NCBI GenBank assembly: GCA_900542185.1
Contig: UQMZ01000011.1
Coordinates: 1-64,000 of the forward strand
DNA length: 64,000 nucleotides
Direction: 5' to 3'
Origin: an uncultured Bacteroidales bacterium
Lineage (GTDB): Bacteria; Bacteroidota; Bacteroidia; Bacteroidales; Muribaculaceae
Below, piece after piece: positions 34,519 through 42,756 of this stretch (its first letter is position 1; each line of letters starts with the position of its first letter). Made by a program: the position numbers and the translations under genes. The notes beneath the pieces were generated by a model. The model worked only from the letters and a program-made list of their open reading frames with translations, searched no databases and was not told the origin of the DNA.

Positions 34519-35949
34519 ATGAAAATAAAATTAGGAATTATGAGCCTACTTGCATCCACGCTCGCCGCGGTGGCATTGTCAGGGTGCGTCGAGAACATCG
34601 AGATGCGGCGTCCTCAGAAGTTTGAGTTACCGGAGCTGCCTCCCATCGAGGAGATACACAACTTCAAGGCTCCGCTGTACTGGAGTGTCTATGAATACTG
34701 CCACACCCAGTCGCAGAGCGGCGTGAAGAACGAGGACATGGACATCACCGCCGCCCAATGGGAACAGATAACGGACTGGCTGGCCCGTGATCTGAAGCCA
34801 TACGGTTACGATATGGTATGCACCGACGGCTTCATATCGCAGAACTGTAAGGACGGGTCGCCGTATATGACGCATTACGGATCGATGTCCATAAAGGAGC
34901 TTGTGGAGATGTGTAAGAAAAAGGGCCTGAAGGTCGGTATCTATGACAATCCCCTGTGGGTGCACGCTCCATGGGACACCAAGGTGCCGGATTCAGAATA
35001 TACCGTAGGCGACCTGCTGTGGGACCATAAGAGCGAGGTGCTGAATCCCGGCACGGAGGACATGTGGGGATTCCAGTGGGTCGTGGCCAGTTATCCCGGC
35101 GCCAAGGAATACATAGACGGATTCTTCAAGCATTACGCTGAACTCGGAATCGACTATATCCGTGTCGATTTCCTGTCATGGTACGAGGACGGAAAAGACA
35201 GGAACATGGGTCCGATAGGCCGTGGCTACGGGCGTGAGTCGTATGTTCGCGCATTGTCCTACATCGCGGAGAATGCGAAGAAATACGGGATATTCATATC
35301 GCTTGTGATGCCTCATCTGTATTATGACGCCGAAATAGAGAAACTGTGCGGCAACATGGTGCGTATCGTGCAGGATACCGGCAACGGCGGCTGGTGGCAC
35401 TATTCCGATTGCGAGAGAGGAAAATCGTGGACTACATGGCCGAACTGCATGAATATGTTCGACGGCTTCGTGTATTGGTCCCATATCTCAGGGCGTGGCA
35501 AGGTATTGCTGGACGGCGACTTCATCCGTCTCAACACTTTCAACACCGATGCGGAGAAGGAATCGGTGGTGTCGCTTCAGCTTATGGCCGGAGGACCGGT
35601 CACGATAGCCGACCAGTACAATACCATCGGCGACAATACCCGATTCTATACCAATACGGAAATGCTGGCCCTGAATACCGATGGCTTTGTCGGCAAACCA
35701 TTGAGCGACGAACTCAACAGCAAGGAGAGCCAGATCTGGTACGGACAGTTGTCTGACGGCAACTATGTGATAGGCCTGTTCAACCGCGATGACAATGCCA
35801 TGTCGGTAAACGTCGATTTCAAGACACTCGGCATCGACGGCGAATGGAAAGTCCGTGACTTGTGGAAGCATGCGGATGAAGGTGTGGCAAAATCATTGTC
35901 GGCTACACTTGCTCCTCATGGATGTAAAATAGTAAAACTCACCAAATAA
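34519..35949 (+). CDS. GH27-like alpha-galactosidase clan enzyme (lipoprotein)
   Basis: This 476-residue protein starts at MKIKLGIMSLLAS and has a lipobox Cys near residue 23 (VALSGCVEN). ATG 34519 is chosen because the upstream TTG at 34489 would only add ten residues that spoil the signal. The barrel has the clan GH-D pattern: nucleophile Asp in DYIRVDFLSW (Asp217) and a second Asp in RIVQDTGNGGW (Asp286), followed by MAGGPVTIADQ and EMLALNTDGFVGKPL. A C-terminal beta-domain closes in APHGCKIVKL, as in GH27. The family includes alpha-galactosidases and isomalto-dextranases, and which reaction this one performs is not decided. It would trim alpha-linked side groups. Confidence 0.75.
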   Translation: MKIKLGIMSLLASTLAAVALSGCVENIEMRRPQKFELPELPPIEEIHNFKAPLYWSVYEYCHTQSQSGVKNEDMDITAAQWEQITDWLARDLKPYGYDMVCTDGFISQNCKDGSPYMTHYGSMSIKELVEMCKKKGLKVGIYDNPLWVHAPWDTKVPDSEYTVGDLLWDHKSEVLNPGTEDMWGFQWVVASYPGAKEYIDGFFKHYAELGIDYIRVDFLSWYEDGKDRNMGPIGRGYGRESYVRALSYIAENAKKYGIFISLVMPHLYYDAEIEKLCGNMVRIVQDTGNGGWWHYSDCERGKSWTTWPNCMNMFDGFVYWSHISGRGKVLLDGDFIRLNTFNTDAEKESVVSLQLMAGGPVTIADQYNTIGDNTRFYTNTEMLALNTDGFVGKPLSDELNSKESQIWYGQLSDGNYVIGLFNRDDNAMSVNVDFKTLGIDGEWKVRDLWKHADEGVAKSLSATLAPHGCKIVKLTK

Positions 35950-35957
35950 ATATAGCT

Positions 35958-36893
35958 ATGAAAAAAACTATCTTATCAATCATCATGGCCGTTGCAGGAA
36001 GTGCCATGGCCCTGGCTGAAACGGACCCAGCAGTACTGTATATGATCGGTGGCGCCACCGATGGTAACTGGGATTGGAATCAGGCGACCGAAATGCAGCC
36101 TGTTGCCGGACAGGAAGGCTCGTACTCCTATACTGGTCCGCTGAAAGCTTCCGATTTCAAGATCTATGCTGAAAAGGATGCCAGCTGGCAAGGTATACCC
36201 GCTTATCGTCCCGAGACGGCAGACTGCGAGATCTCGAAAAGCGGTGTCGCGAGCGACAAGGTCGTGTTCAACAGCGATGCATCCGATAACAAATGGAAAG
36301 TGGTGAATGCAGGCGTGTACACGATAACCATAGACATCAAGGCAATGAAGATCTCCGCGACTTACGACGGAGAAATCGAACAGCCCAAGACATTATACCT
36401 GATAGGTAGTCTGAACGGATGGGATATTAATAATCCTACGCCTTGCGTGGCCGACGGAGACAACATATTTGTCTACACCGGCGAATTAGAGGCGGCCTGT
36501 CAGTTTCAGGCCATGCGCGAGAAAGGGAACTGGGGCGCGGAGTTTGTCGTTCCGAAGAACGCCACACCTATTGTTCCTGAACCGCAAGGTAATGTAAAGG
36601 CAGAGAGCATAATCCCGGCAACCGGGTTGGTGAATGACGCGTGCGAATATACTTTCGACCACAGCAAAGTCTGGACCGTGGAACAGAAAGGGACCTATAC
36701 CCTGAAGTTCAATCTCAATGACTGGACGCTGAATGTCACTCCGAACGGTTCGACGGGCGGCATCGAAATCGTGACCGATGCGAATGCTCCGACTGAGTAC
36801 TATAACCTGCAGGGTGTGCGCGTATATGATCCCGCCGGCGGATTGTATCTGGTACGTAAAGGTGGAAAAGTCTCCAAGGTCATGATAAAATAA
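35958..36893 (+). CDS. Small SusE/F-like secreted protein with NLQG C-terminal tail
   Basis: This 311-residue protein has a signal peptide cleaved after MALA. Two SusE/F-like repeats follow: about 25-135 (LYMIGGATDGNWDWNQATE ... ISATYDGE) and 140-265 (LYLIGSLNGWDINNPTPC ... WTLNVTPNG). The tail EYYNLQGVRVYDPAGGLYLV and its basic end match those of the tandem proteins at 10366 and 11357. There is no lipobox, so it is periplasmic or released by a tail-directed route. It lies 8 bases after the GH27-like gene and 6 bases before the esterase. Confidence 0.75.
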   Translation: MKKTILSIIMAVAGSAMALAETDPAVLYMIGGATDGNWDWNQATEMQPVAGQEGSYSYTGPLKASDFKIYAEKDASWQGIPAYRPETADCEISKSGVASDKVVFNSDASDNKWKVVNAGVYTITIDIKAMKISATYDGEIEQPKTLYLIGSLNGWDINNPTPCVADGDNIFVYTGELEAACQFQAMREKGNWGAEFVVPKNATPIVPEPQGNVKAESIIPATGLVNDACEYTFDHSKVWTVEQKGTYTLKFNLNDWTLNVTPNGSTGGIEIVTDANAPTEYYNLQGVRVYDPAGGLYLVRKGGKVSKVMIK

Positions 36894-36899
36894 TCCGGA

Positions 36900-38879
36900 A
36901 TGAGATTACTGACTATGATCGGGTTCTGTGCGTTAAACGTATGTCTGTGCGCACAGACTCATGCAAATAAACTTGAACACACCGCTCCGCAGGGCGGTGT
37001 GTCAAGTTATAAGACATCTGCGGGTTCCATCGTGCTGCCGAGGATTTATACCGACAACATGGTGCTGCAGCACAATTCCGTCGTGACGATTCCTGGCATC
37101 GCCGCACCCGGGTCGAAGGTCGTACTGAAGGCGGAATGGCTGAGTGCTCCGGTTTCAGCCGTGACTGACGGAAACGGGAAATTCACGCTGAAACTTCCCA
37201 CTCCGGACTGTGGGGGACCATACACCATCGTTCTGAACGACGGTCATGGCGAGAAGGTATTGCAGAACATACTGATAGGCGAAGTGTGGCTTTGCTCGGG
37301 ACAGTCGAACATGGAGTTCCCGATACGGGGAGACTGGGCCCGTTTGGCGGATGCCGACAGGGTGGTGGCCGACATGGGGCGTCCCGCTTTAAGACTGCTC
37401 CAGATAAAGAACACGACATCGCTAACGCCTCTGGATGACGCAAGTGTGGAATATGGATGGGTGGAGTCTTCGCCGGCGGCCGAATCATTTTCCGCGATCG
37501 GTTATCTGTACGGCAGAATGCTTCAGGATTCCCTCGAAGTGCCGGTAGGCGTGATTGACGCCACATGGGGAGGCACTACCGTCGAGGCGTGGACTCCCCG
37601 CGAGGCTCTTAAGGGTGTGCCTGGATTTGAATATTATTATGAGCTGTCGGGAGGCAAGGACCGGGAGACCGCGCTGTCGGAGACGGAGGTAAGGCAGACT
37701 TATGAAGCCACGGGTAGCAAAAGACCGGCTTATCCGTTCGACAAGTCAAGGATGCAGACCGGAAAGACCTGGGGAAAGATGCCTGTGCCTTCTTTGTGGG
37801 AAGACAATGCGTTGCCAGGATTCGACGGAATCGTGGCGATGCAGTTTGAGCTCAATCTGCCTCAGGACGCGGCAGGGAAAGACCTTTTGCTTTGTCTGGG
37901 AGCCGTAGACGACATGGACAGGACGTATTTCAACGGAATTCCCGTAGGGAGTTGCCATATACATGACCTTGCGCGGGAATATAAGGTGGACGGCAGTCTG
38001 GTGAAGACCGGAGGAAATGTCATTACGGTGGAAGTGGTGGACAACGGCGGGGGAGGCGGTATCTGGCGGTCTTCTTATGCCGTTGCGGACGGTAAGAGAT
38101 ATACTCTTGACGGAGAATGGAATTATACGGTACTGTCCGATTTTTCGAAAACGGGAATGTCGTATGTGTGGCCTGAGTCGAACAATCATCCGATGGTGTT
38201 GTATAACGCCATGATCAATCCGTTGACCACATTGCCGATAGCCGGGGTCATCTGGTACCAAGGCTGTCAGAACGTGGGACGCGACGCTCAATACGAGGTA
38301 TGTTTCAAGAAGATGATAGAAGGGTGGCGGAAGGCGTTTGATGATCCGGATATGCCGTTTTATTTCGTGCAGCTTGCCGGATTCCTTCAGCCGGTCGTGG
38401 TTCAGCCCGATTCGCGATGGGCACTCCTGAGACATGCCCAGTCGAAGGCTCTTGAACTGCCGAATACCGCTATGGCGACTGCAGTCGATATCGGCAATCC
38501 CGTAGACATCCATCCGGTGAACAAGGCTGAGGTGGCACGAAGGCTTGCAATCATAGCTTTGGACAGGGTATATGGCATGAAACATATATGCGAGGCTCCC
38601 GCATGCACGTCTGTGGTCAATGACGGAAAGAGCGTGACATTGACCTTCAGCGGCCCGGTCAAGGCTGTGGGTGGAGTGGCTACAGGGTTCATAATCGGAG
38701 ACAGGACAGGAAGATGGGTATCGGGCTGTTCTAAAATGATCGACGACAGGACCATTTGTATTTCATCGCCATTGATAGACGATCCGGTCGCAGTACGTTA
38801 TGACTGGGCGGACTATCCCGGAGGCAATCTCTACGGCGCGAACAATCTGCCCGTATTGCCGTTTGCAACCGATAAATAA
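36900..38879 (+). CDS. Sialate O-acetylesterase family protein with inserted beta-domain
   Basis: This 659-residue secreted esterase has a signal peptide ending near residue 19. The nucleophile Ser is in GQSNM (Ser136), followed by GGTTVEAW and WYQGCQNVG. About 170 residues (roughly 245-415) are inserted within the catalytic domain and resemble a galactose-binding jelly roll, as in other large members of this family. A His in the segment PVDIHPVNK near residue 540 completes the triad. It probably removes acetyl groups that block the GH27-like and GH97 enzymes. The first 40 residues after the signal are low in conserved pattern. Confidence 0.85.
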   Translation: MRLLTMIGFCALNVCLCAQTHANKLEHTAPQGGVSSYKTSAGSIVLPRIYTDNMVLQHNSVVTIPGIAAPGSKVVLKAEWLSAPVSAVTDGNGKFTLKLPTPDCGGPYTIVLNDGHGEKVLQNILIGEVWLCSGQSNMEFPIRGDWARLADADRVVADMGRPALRLLQIKNTTSLTPLDDASVEYGWVESSPAAESFSAIGYLYGRMLQDSLEVPVGVIDATWGGTTVEAWTPREALKGVPGFEYYYELSGGKDRETALSETEVRQTYEATGSKRPAYPFDKSRMQTGKTWGKMPVPSLWEDNALPGFDGIVAMQFELNLPQDAAGKDLLLCLGAVDDMDRTYFNGIPVGSCHIHDLAREYKVDGSLVKTGGNVITVEVVDNGGGGGIWRSSYAVADGKRYTLDGEWNYTVLSDFSKTGMSYVWPESNNHPMVLYNAMINPLTTLPIAGVIWYQGCQNVGRDAQYEVCFKKMIEGWRKAFDDPDMPFYFVQLAGFLQPVVVQPDSRWALLRHAQSKALELPNTAMATAVDIGNPVDIHPVNKAEVARRLAIIALDRVYGMKHICEAPACTSVVNDGKSVTLTFSGPVKAVGGVATGFIIGDRTGRWVSGCSKMIDDRTICISSPLIDDPVAVRYDWADYPGGNLYGANNLPVLPFATDK

Positions 38880-38893
38880 TTAAAACAATAACC

Positions 38894-40948
38894 ATGATGT
38901 CAAAAATAACGACAATTATCCTTCTCTCGTGTTTCTGTTGCATGTCGATGGCTAATGCGGGCAAAACGTATGTCCAATCTCCCGACGGCCGCGTTTCGGT
39001 GGAATTCAGTCTGGACAGGAAAGGACGTCCCGTGTATTCGGTATCATACGGCGACAAGGATATAATCCGTCCGTCGTGCATGGGATTCGAATTGTCTGAC
39101 GGTACATCGCTGTCAGACGGATTCCGCGTCAAAAAGATAAGCCGCGAGCAGTGTGACAGCCTGTGGACTCCCGTATGGGGAGAAAACGACTCCATCCGCG
39201 AGAATTACAACGGAATGACCGTCTCCCTTTCTAAGAACAAGACCCGGATGGACATAGAGTTCAGGGTGTTCAACGATGGCATGGGCTTCCGCTATGTGTT
39301 TCGTGAACATCCGTGTCCGGTGTTGGTGCTGAAAGAGGAGGTGACGGAATTTTCCATGACCGGGAATCACACGGCATGGTGGATTCCCGAAGACTACGAT
39401 TCCCAGGAATTCGAGTACACGGAAAGCAAGTTGGATGAGATTGACGCCCCCGGTGTGCAGACCTCGCTGATGATGAAAGCCGACGACGGGATATATCTCA
39501 ACCTTCACGAAGCGGCACTTGTGGATTTTCCGGCCATGCACCTCCGGCTTGACAAACCGTCGAAGGTGTTTCGGGCTCATCTTACGCCACGCCCCGACGG
39601 AACCGCAGCGGAGGTGACACTTCCGTTCCGCACGCCCTGGCGCACTGTGACCGTCAGCGACAAAGCTACCGACATCCTCGCCTCGAACCTTACGCTGAAC
39701 CTTAACGAACCGTGCAAGATAACGGATACTTCCTGGATAAAGCCCGTGAAATTCATGGGAGTGTGGTGGGAGATGATTACCGGCAAAAGCAAATGGAGCT
39801 ATACCGACGCCAAAGACTTCGACCTGGCTACATTCGACTATGCGTCGGCCACACCACACGGGCAGCACGGAGCAAACAACGGGAACGTGAGAAGATACAT
39901 AGACTTCGCCTCGCGTCATGGATTCGACCAGCTTCTGGTGGAAGGATGGAATGTGGGATGGGAGGACTGGTACGGGAAGGAGAAGGATTTCGTGTTCGAC
40001 TTCCTGACGCCATATCCTGATTTCGACATCGCGGGGCTTAACGACTATGCCCATAAGAAAGGTATCAGGCTCATGATGCACCACGAGACTTCCGGATCTG
40101 TAGCCAATTACGAACGGTATCTCGACGCTGCCTACGACCTGATGCGGAAGTATGGTTACAACACGGTGAAAAGCGGATATGTAGGCAACATCCTGCCGAA
40201 AGGGGAATATCATTACAGTCAGAATATCGTGAACCATTATCTGAATGCGGTGAAGAAGGCGGCCGACCGGAGGATTATGGTGAATGCCCACGAGGCCGTT
40301 CGCCCTACCGGACTATGCCGCACGTGGCCCAACCTGATGGCGAATGAAAGCGCGATGGGGCAGGAATATGCCGAGATGTCGCCCCGACATGTCACGATAC
40401 TGCCGTTCACCCGTCTCAAGGGCGGTCCGATGGACTTCACGCCCGGAATATTCCGTATGGACATCACATCCTTCGCCCCCGGTTATCAGGGAAAGAAGAA
40501 GCGGGCCACCATCTCGAACCAGCTGGCGCTGTACCTGACGATGTACTCTCCGGTGCAGATGGCGGGTGACTTGCCGGAGCATTACGAACGTCATATAGAC
40601 GCTTTCCAGTTCATCAAGGATGTGCCCGTGGACTGGAGCAGGAGCGTCTATCTGGATGCCGAGCCGGGTGATTTCATCGTAGTGGCGCGCAGGGACAGGA
40701 ACAGCTCCGACTGGTATGTGGGTGGAGTCACGAACGAGGATGCCCGTGAATACAGGCTCGACTTCGGTTTCCTTCCGGAAGGCGCGGTGTATGAATGTAC
40801 GGTATATCGTGATGCGGCCGATAGCGACGGATTCACGAACCCGGAACGATATGAGATATTCGACACTCGGGTGACATCCGCTTCAGAATTGCCTTTGCGT
40901 ATGGCCAGGGCGGGTGGATTCGCAGTGAGACTCCATCCGATACAGTAA
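38894..40948 (+). CDS. Glycoside hydrolase family 97
   Basis: This 684-residue periplasmic enzyme has a signal peptide ending in MANA. It shows the N-terminal beta-sandwich, the central barrel with LVEGWNVGWEDW and VNAHEAVRPTGLCRTWPN (Glu467 in HEAV), then the GQEYAEM and ILPFTRLKGGPMDFTPG motifs, and a C-terminal beta-domain. GH97 contains inverting alpha-glucosidases (SusB type) and retaining alpha-galactosidases. The KSGYVG strand lacks the Asp expected of the retaining branch, which favours the inverting type, with moderate confidence. It is the last gene of locus B before a strong terminator. Confidence 0.9.
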   Translation: MMSKITTIILLSCFCCMSMANAGKTYVQSPDGRVSVEFSLDRKGRPVYSVSYGDKDIIRPSCMGFELSDGTSLSDGFRVKKISREQCDSLWTPVWGENDSIRENYNGMTVSLSKNKTRMDIEFRVFNDGMGFRYVFREHPCPVLVLKEEVTEFSMTGNHTAWWIPEDYDSQEFEYTESKLDEIDAPGVQTSLMMKADDGIYLNLHEAALVDFPAMHLRLDKPSKVFRAHLTPRPDGTAAEVTLPFRTPWRTVTVSDKATDILASNLTLNLNEPCKITDTSWIKPVKFMGVWWEMITGKSKWSYTDAKDFDLATFDYASATPHGQHGANNGNVRRYIDFASRHGFDQLLVEGWNVGWEDWYGKEKDFVFDFLTPYPDFDIAGLNDYAHKKGIRLMMHHETSGSVANYERYLDAAYDLMRKYGYNTVKSGYVGNILPKGEYHYSQNIVNHYLNAVKKAADRRIMVNAHEAVRPTGLCRTWPNLMANESAMGQEYAEMSPRHVTILPFTRLKGGPMDFTPGIFRMDITSFAPGYQGKKKRATISNQLALYLTMYSPVQMAGDLPEHYERHIDAFQFIKDVPVDWSRSVYLDAEPGDFIVVARRDRNSSDWYVGGVTNEDAREYRLDFGFLPEGAVYECTVYRDAADSDGFTNPERYEIFDTRVTSASELPLRMARAGGFAVRLHPIQ

Positions 40949-41020
40949 GTTCTTAAATAAACGGGACGCCCACGGGTTTTAGTCCCTATTTCCCCAATGC
41001 AAACACAGTCATAAAAAAAA

Positions 41021-41108
41021 GAGGAGACTGTGTCAAAAGTGAACCGCACCACAAAGTGTTATAACTAACTTTTGGGTGCGGTTCATTTTGACACGGCCTC
41101 ATTTTGTT
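41021..41108 (+). terminator. Long terminator closing locus B
   Basis: GTGTCAAAA and TGAACCGCACC pair with GGTGCGGTTCA and TTTTGACAC in a stem of about 20 bp with one bulge, enclosed by GAGG/CCTC and followed by ATTTTGTT. Such GTGTCAAAA stems recur in Bacteroidales as terminators and also resemble insertion-sequence ends. No transposase is present. Confidence 0.7.
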
Positions 41109-41237
41109 ATTGTTGATGGGTGGACTTATTTCACTTATTCAAATCTAACTATATTTGATTATCAATATTTTAGTGATGTATGGTACAAATATGGATATTT
41201 AAGTTCATAGGAATGACATCGGTTATTTTGTCGTTTC

Positions 41238-41840
41238 TTATCTCGGAAGGATAGTTGAAGCCCAGTTGGGAAGCTCCTCAACATAGCGTTTCACAAGCTC
41301 ACCTTTGCTCAGTCGGAACAGAAGCCGAGCTTCCGCATCCTCGATTGAGTTGTCGTAGACATAGAGCCGGTCAACTATCGCGGGCAGGATTTTGCAATTG
41401 GCAATGGATTTGTCGTAACGGGATATGATTTTGGGGATAGGCACATCATGTCCTCCATCCAACACTCGTTGAGCTACTCGTTTCGCATTGATTGTAGGAG
41501 ACTCAGTGGATACGAAGAACAGACGGATGAAGAATCCGGCTTCTTTCGCTCTGAGAATGTAATCGACCTTATTCGCGGCCGACATCACGGTCTCGAAGAT
41601 ATGGCTCTTGTGTTCGGCAAGACATCTTTCCCTCCATTCATTGCAATAATTGGCTGCTTTGAGAACAGACTCCTGATTGTTCCAGTCTCCGAACACATCG
41701 CGTGCGACATTATCCGGGTTGATATATTCCGAATCCTCTAGCCATTCATGATGCAGTATCTTTGAAGTCACGGAAGTCTTACCTGACCCGTTGGGCCCGG
41801 CAATCACAATCAAAACAGGGCGATGATTATTTGCTGCCAT
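41238..41840 (-). CDS. Zeta-toxin-like P-loop kinase (toxin of a toxin-antitoxin pair)
   Basis: This 200-residue cytoplasmic protein has a Walker A motif GPNGSGKT at residues 15-22 and the zeta-toxin order after it: YINPDNVARDVF, then the long helix SVLKAANYCNEWRERCL, FETVMSAANK, and a strand (FFIRLFFVST) before an Arg/Lys-rich lid (AKRVAQRVLDGGHDVP). Zeta toxins phosphorylate UDP-N-acetylglucosamine and block wall synthesis, but related P-loop proteins have other substrates. The start overlaps the small gene upstream by 14 bases. The pair is isolated and has an AT-rich control region. The fold is solid. The toxin role is inferred from the pairing. Confidence 0.8.
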   Translation of the reverse strand: MAANNHRPVLIVIAGPNGSGKTSVTSKILHHEWLEDSEYINPDNVARDVFGDWNNQESVLKAANYCNEWRERCLAEHKSHIFETVMSAANKVDYILRAKEAGFFIRLFFVSTESPTINAKRVAQRVLDGGHDVPIPKIISRYDKSIANCKILPAIVDRLYVYDNSIEDAEARLLFRLSKGELVKRYVEELPNWASTILPR

Positions 41841-42042
41841 TCTTTATTCTGTTTATGGCATCGCCCCATTTTTCTTGAGCCGCCTGCGAAGCAGCCTCAA
41901 TACCGGCGGCCACACGCTCTGCAGCCCGGCGGGTGCTTTCGCGGGCATCCTCGGCAACCTCACGCATAATCTGAGCCATGCGCTCGTCGCCCGGCTCCTC
42001 CATCGACGTGAGTCGATAACTATTCATCTCAGATTCCGACAT
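41827..42042 (-). CDS. Small helical protein, probable antitoxin of the zeta-like toxin
   Basis: This 71-residue protein opens with MSESEMNSYRLTSMEEPGDE, then forms a long charged helix (about 20-65) rich in Ala, Glu and Arg. It overlaps the toxin start by 14 bases, the classic antitoxin-first layout with coupled translation. It has no recognised DNA-binding motif and does not look like epsilon or PezA antitoxins. If it acts as an antitoxin it probably wraps around the kinase through the helix. Confidence 0.6.
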   Translation of the reverse strand: MSESEMNSYRLTSMEEPGDERMAQIMREVAEDARESTRRAAERVAAGIEAASQAAQEKWGDAINRIKNGSK

Positions 42043-42153
42043 AATCTATAATATCTCCTTATTTTAAATTTTAACGCCAACTTTAATCGTGATAGTTCAG
42101 CGGCAAATGTCGGCCAAGCCTAATTTGCATTGTTAATGACAATAGAATCTAAG

Positions 42154-42208
42154 CAAAGTTACACATTTTTTCTCAAAATCTATAATGCAACTTTAGATTT
42201 GTGTAACT
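42154..42208. promoter_or_regulatory. Candidate operator and -7 box of the zeta toxin-antitoxin operon
   Basis: AGTTACACA (42157-42165) and TGTGTAACT (42200-42208) are perfect 9-bp inverted arms, with a second inverted pair AAATCTA / TAGATTT (42176-42182 and 42194-42200) inside them. The left arm overlaps the minus-strand -7 box TAACTTTG (42154-42161), about 112 bases before the antitoxin start, so a protein bound there would block transcription. On the plus strand TATCTTTG at 42208-42215 could be a second, divergent -7 box, but no -33 box accompanies it. Confidence 0.5.
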
Positions 42209-42269
42209 ATCTTTGTGATTTTCAATCCGATTACAGGGAATGTCCTATTAAAAAGAGGAAGCACTTTAT

Positions 42270-42315
42270 ATAAAAAGAGGAAGCAGTTCCAATCGAATGG
42301 AAATTGCTTCCTAAT
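42270..42315 (-). terminator. Terminator downstream of the ABM-domain gene
   Basis: GGAAGCAGTTCC (42279-42290) pairs with GGAAATTGCTTCC (42299-42311) across an 8-base loop. On the minus strand a CTCTTTTTATAT tract follows. An extra AAAAAGAGGAAGCA copy lies just to the left. The structure is long enough to act in both directions. Confidence 0.6.
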
Positions 42316-42339
42316 TTTGTGCTGAAGCTGAATCAGCTA

Positions 42340-42618
42340 TCAGAAGTTGAACTGCTCGAGGGTGAGGCTGGCTACCTTCTCAATCTCGGGAACGAGGCGG
42401 CGGAAGTGGTCGGAGGCCATGTGGGCCTTCAGAGAGGCTTCGTCCTTCCATGTCTCGTAAATTACCAGACGGTCGGTGTTGGTCAGAGATCCCAACAGGT
42501 CATAATCTATGCATCCGGCATCATGGAGCGACAGCTCAACAAGTTCGGTAGCCAATGCAATGGCTTTCTTTCTGTTTTCATCGGTCTCGGCTATAAGGCC
42601 GCAATTAAGGCGTATCAT
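42340..42618 (-). CDS. Antibiotic biosynthesis monooxygenase (ABM) domain protein
   Basis: This 92-residue single-domain protein with the dimeric alpha/beta-barrel ABM fold covers almost its full length, with DAGCIDYDLLGSLTNTDRLVIYETWKDEASLKAHMASDHF as the main conserved stretch, seen here in pieces around residues 34-72. Relatives such as YgiN are quinol monooxygenases, while others degrade haem or act on polyketides. No partner gene is adjacent apart from dnaK upstream on the same strand beyond a terminator, so the exact substrate is unknown. Confidence 0.8.
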   Translation of the reverse strand: MIRLNCGLIAETDENRKKAIALATELVELSLHDAGCIDYDLLGSLTNTDRLVIYETWKDEASLKAHMASDHFRRLVPEIEKVASLTLEQFNF

Positions 42619-42690
42619 AGTTGTTTGGGTTTAAGGTTTTGGTTTATAGTTTAGGTTTAAAGTTTAGAGAATGGTGAATCATTCTGAAAC

Positions 42691-42732
42691 AATTATGGCG
42701 TACGGCCATGTTTAAGACCATACGCCATAATT
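42691..42732 (-). terminator. Terminator of dnaK
   Basis: A perfect 12-bp stem (AATTATGGCGTA at 42691-42702 with TACGCCATAATT at 42721-42732) encloses 18 bases that can pair further through GGCC/CC segments. It lies 25 bases after the dnaK stop, and on the minus strand it is followed by GTTTC. Confidence 0.65.
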
Positions 42733-42756
42733 TATATCAGTTTATAATTCAGCTTA

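Noticed and set aside
39113..40291. 392-codon open frame opposite GH97
   Set aside because: It is the antisense of conserved GH97 motifs and has no independent support.
41021..41108. Insertion-sequence remnant
   Set aside because: The GTGTCAAAA stem resembles IS ends, but there is no transposase or target duplication, and the hairpin with its T-run at the end of an operon is explained by termination.
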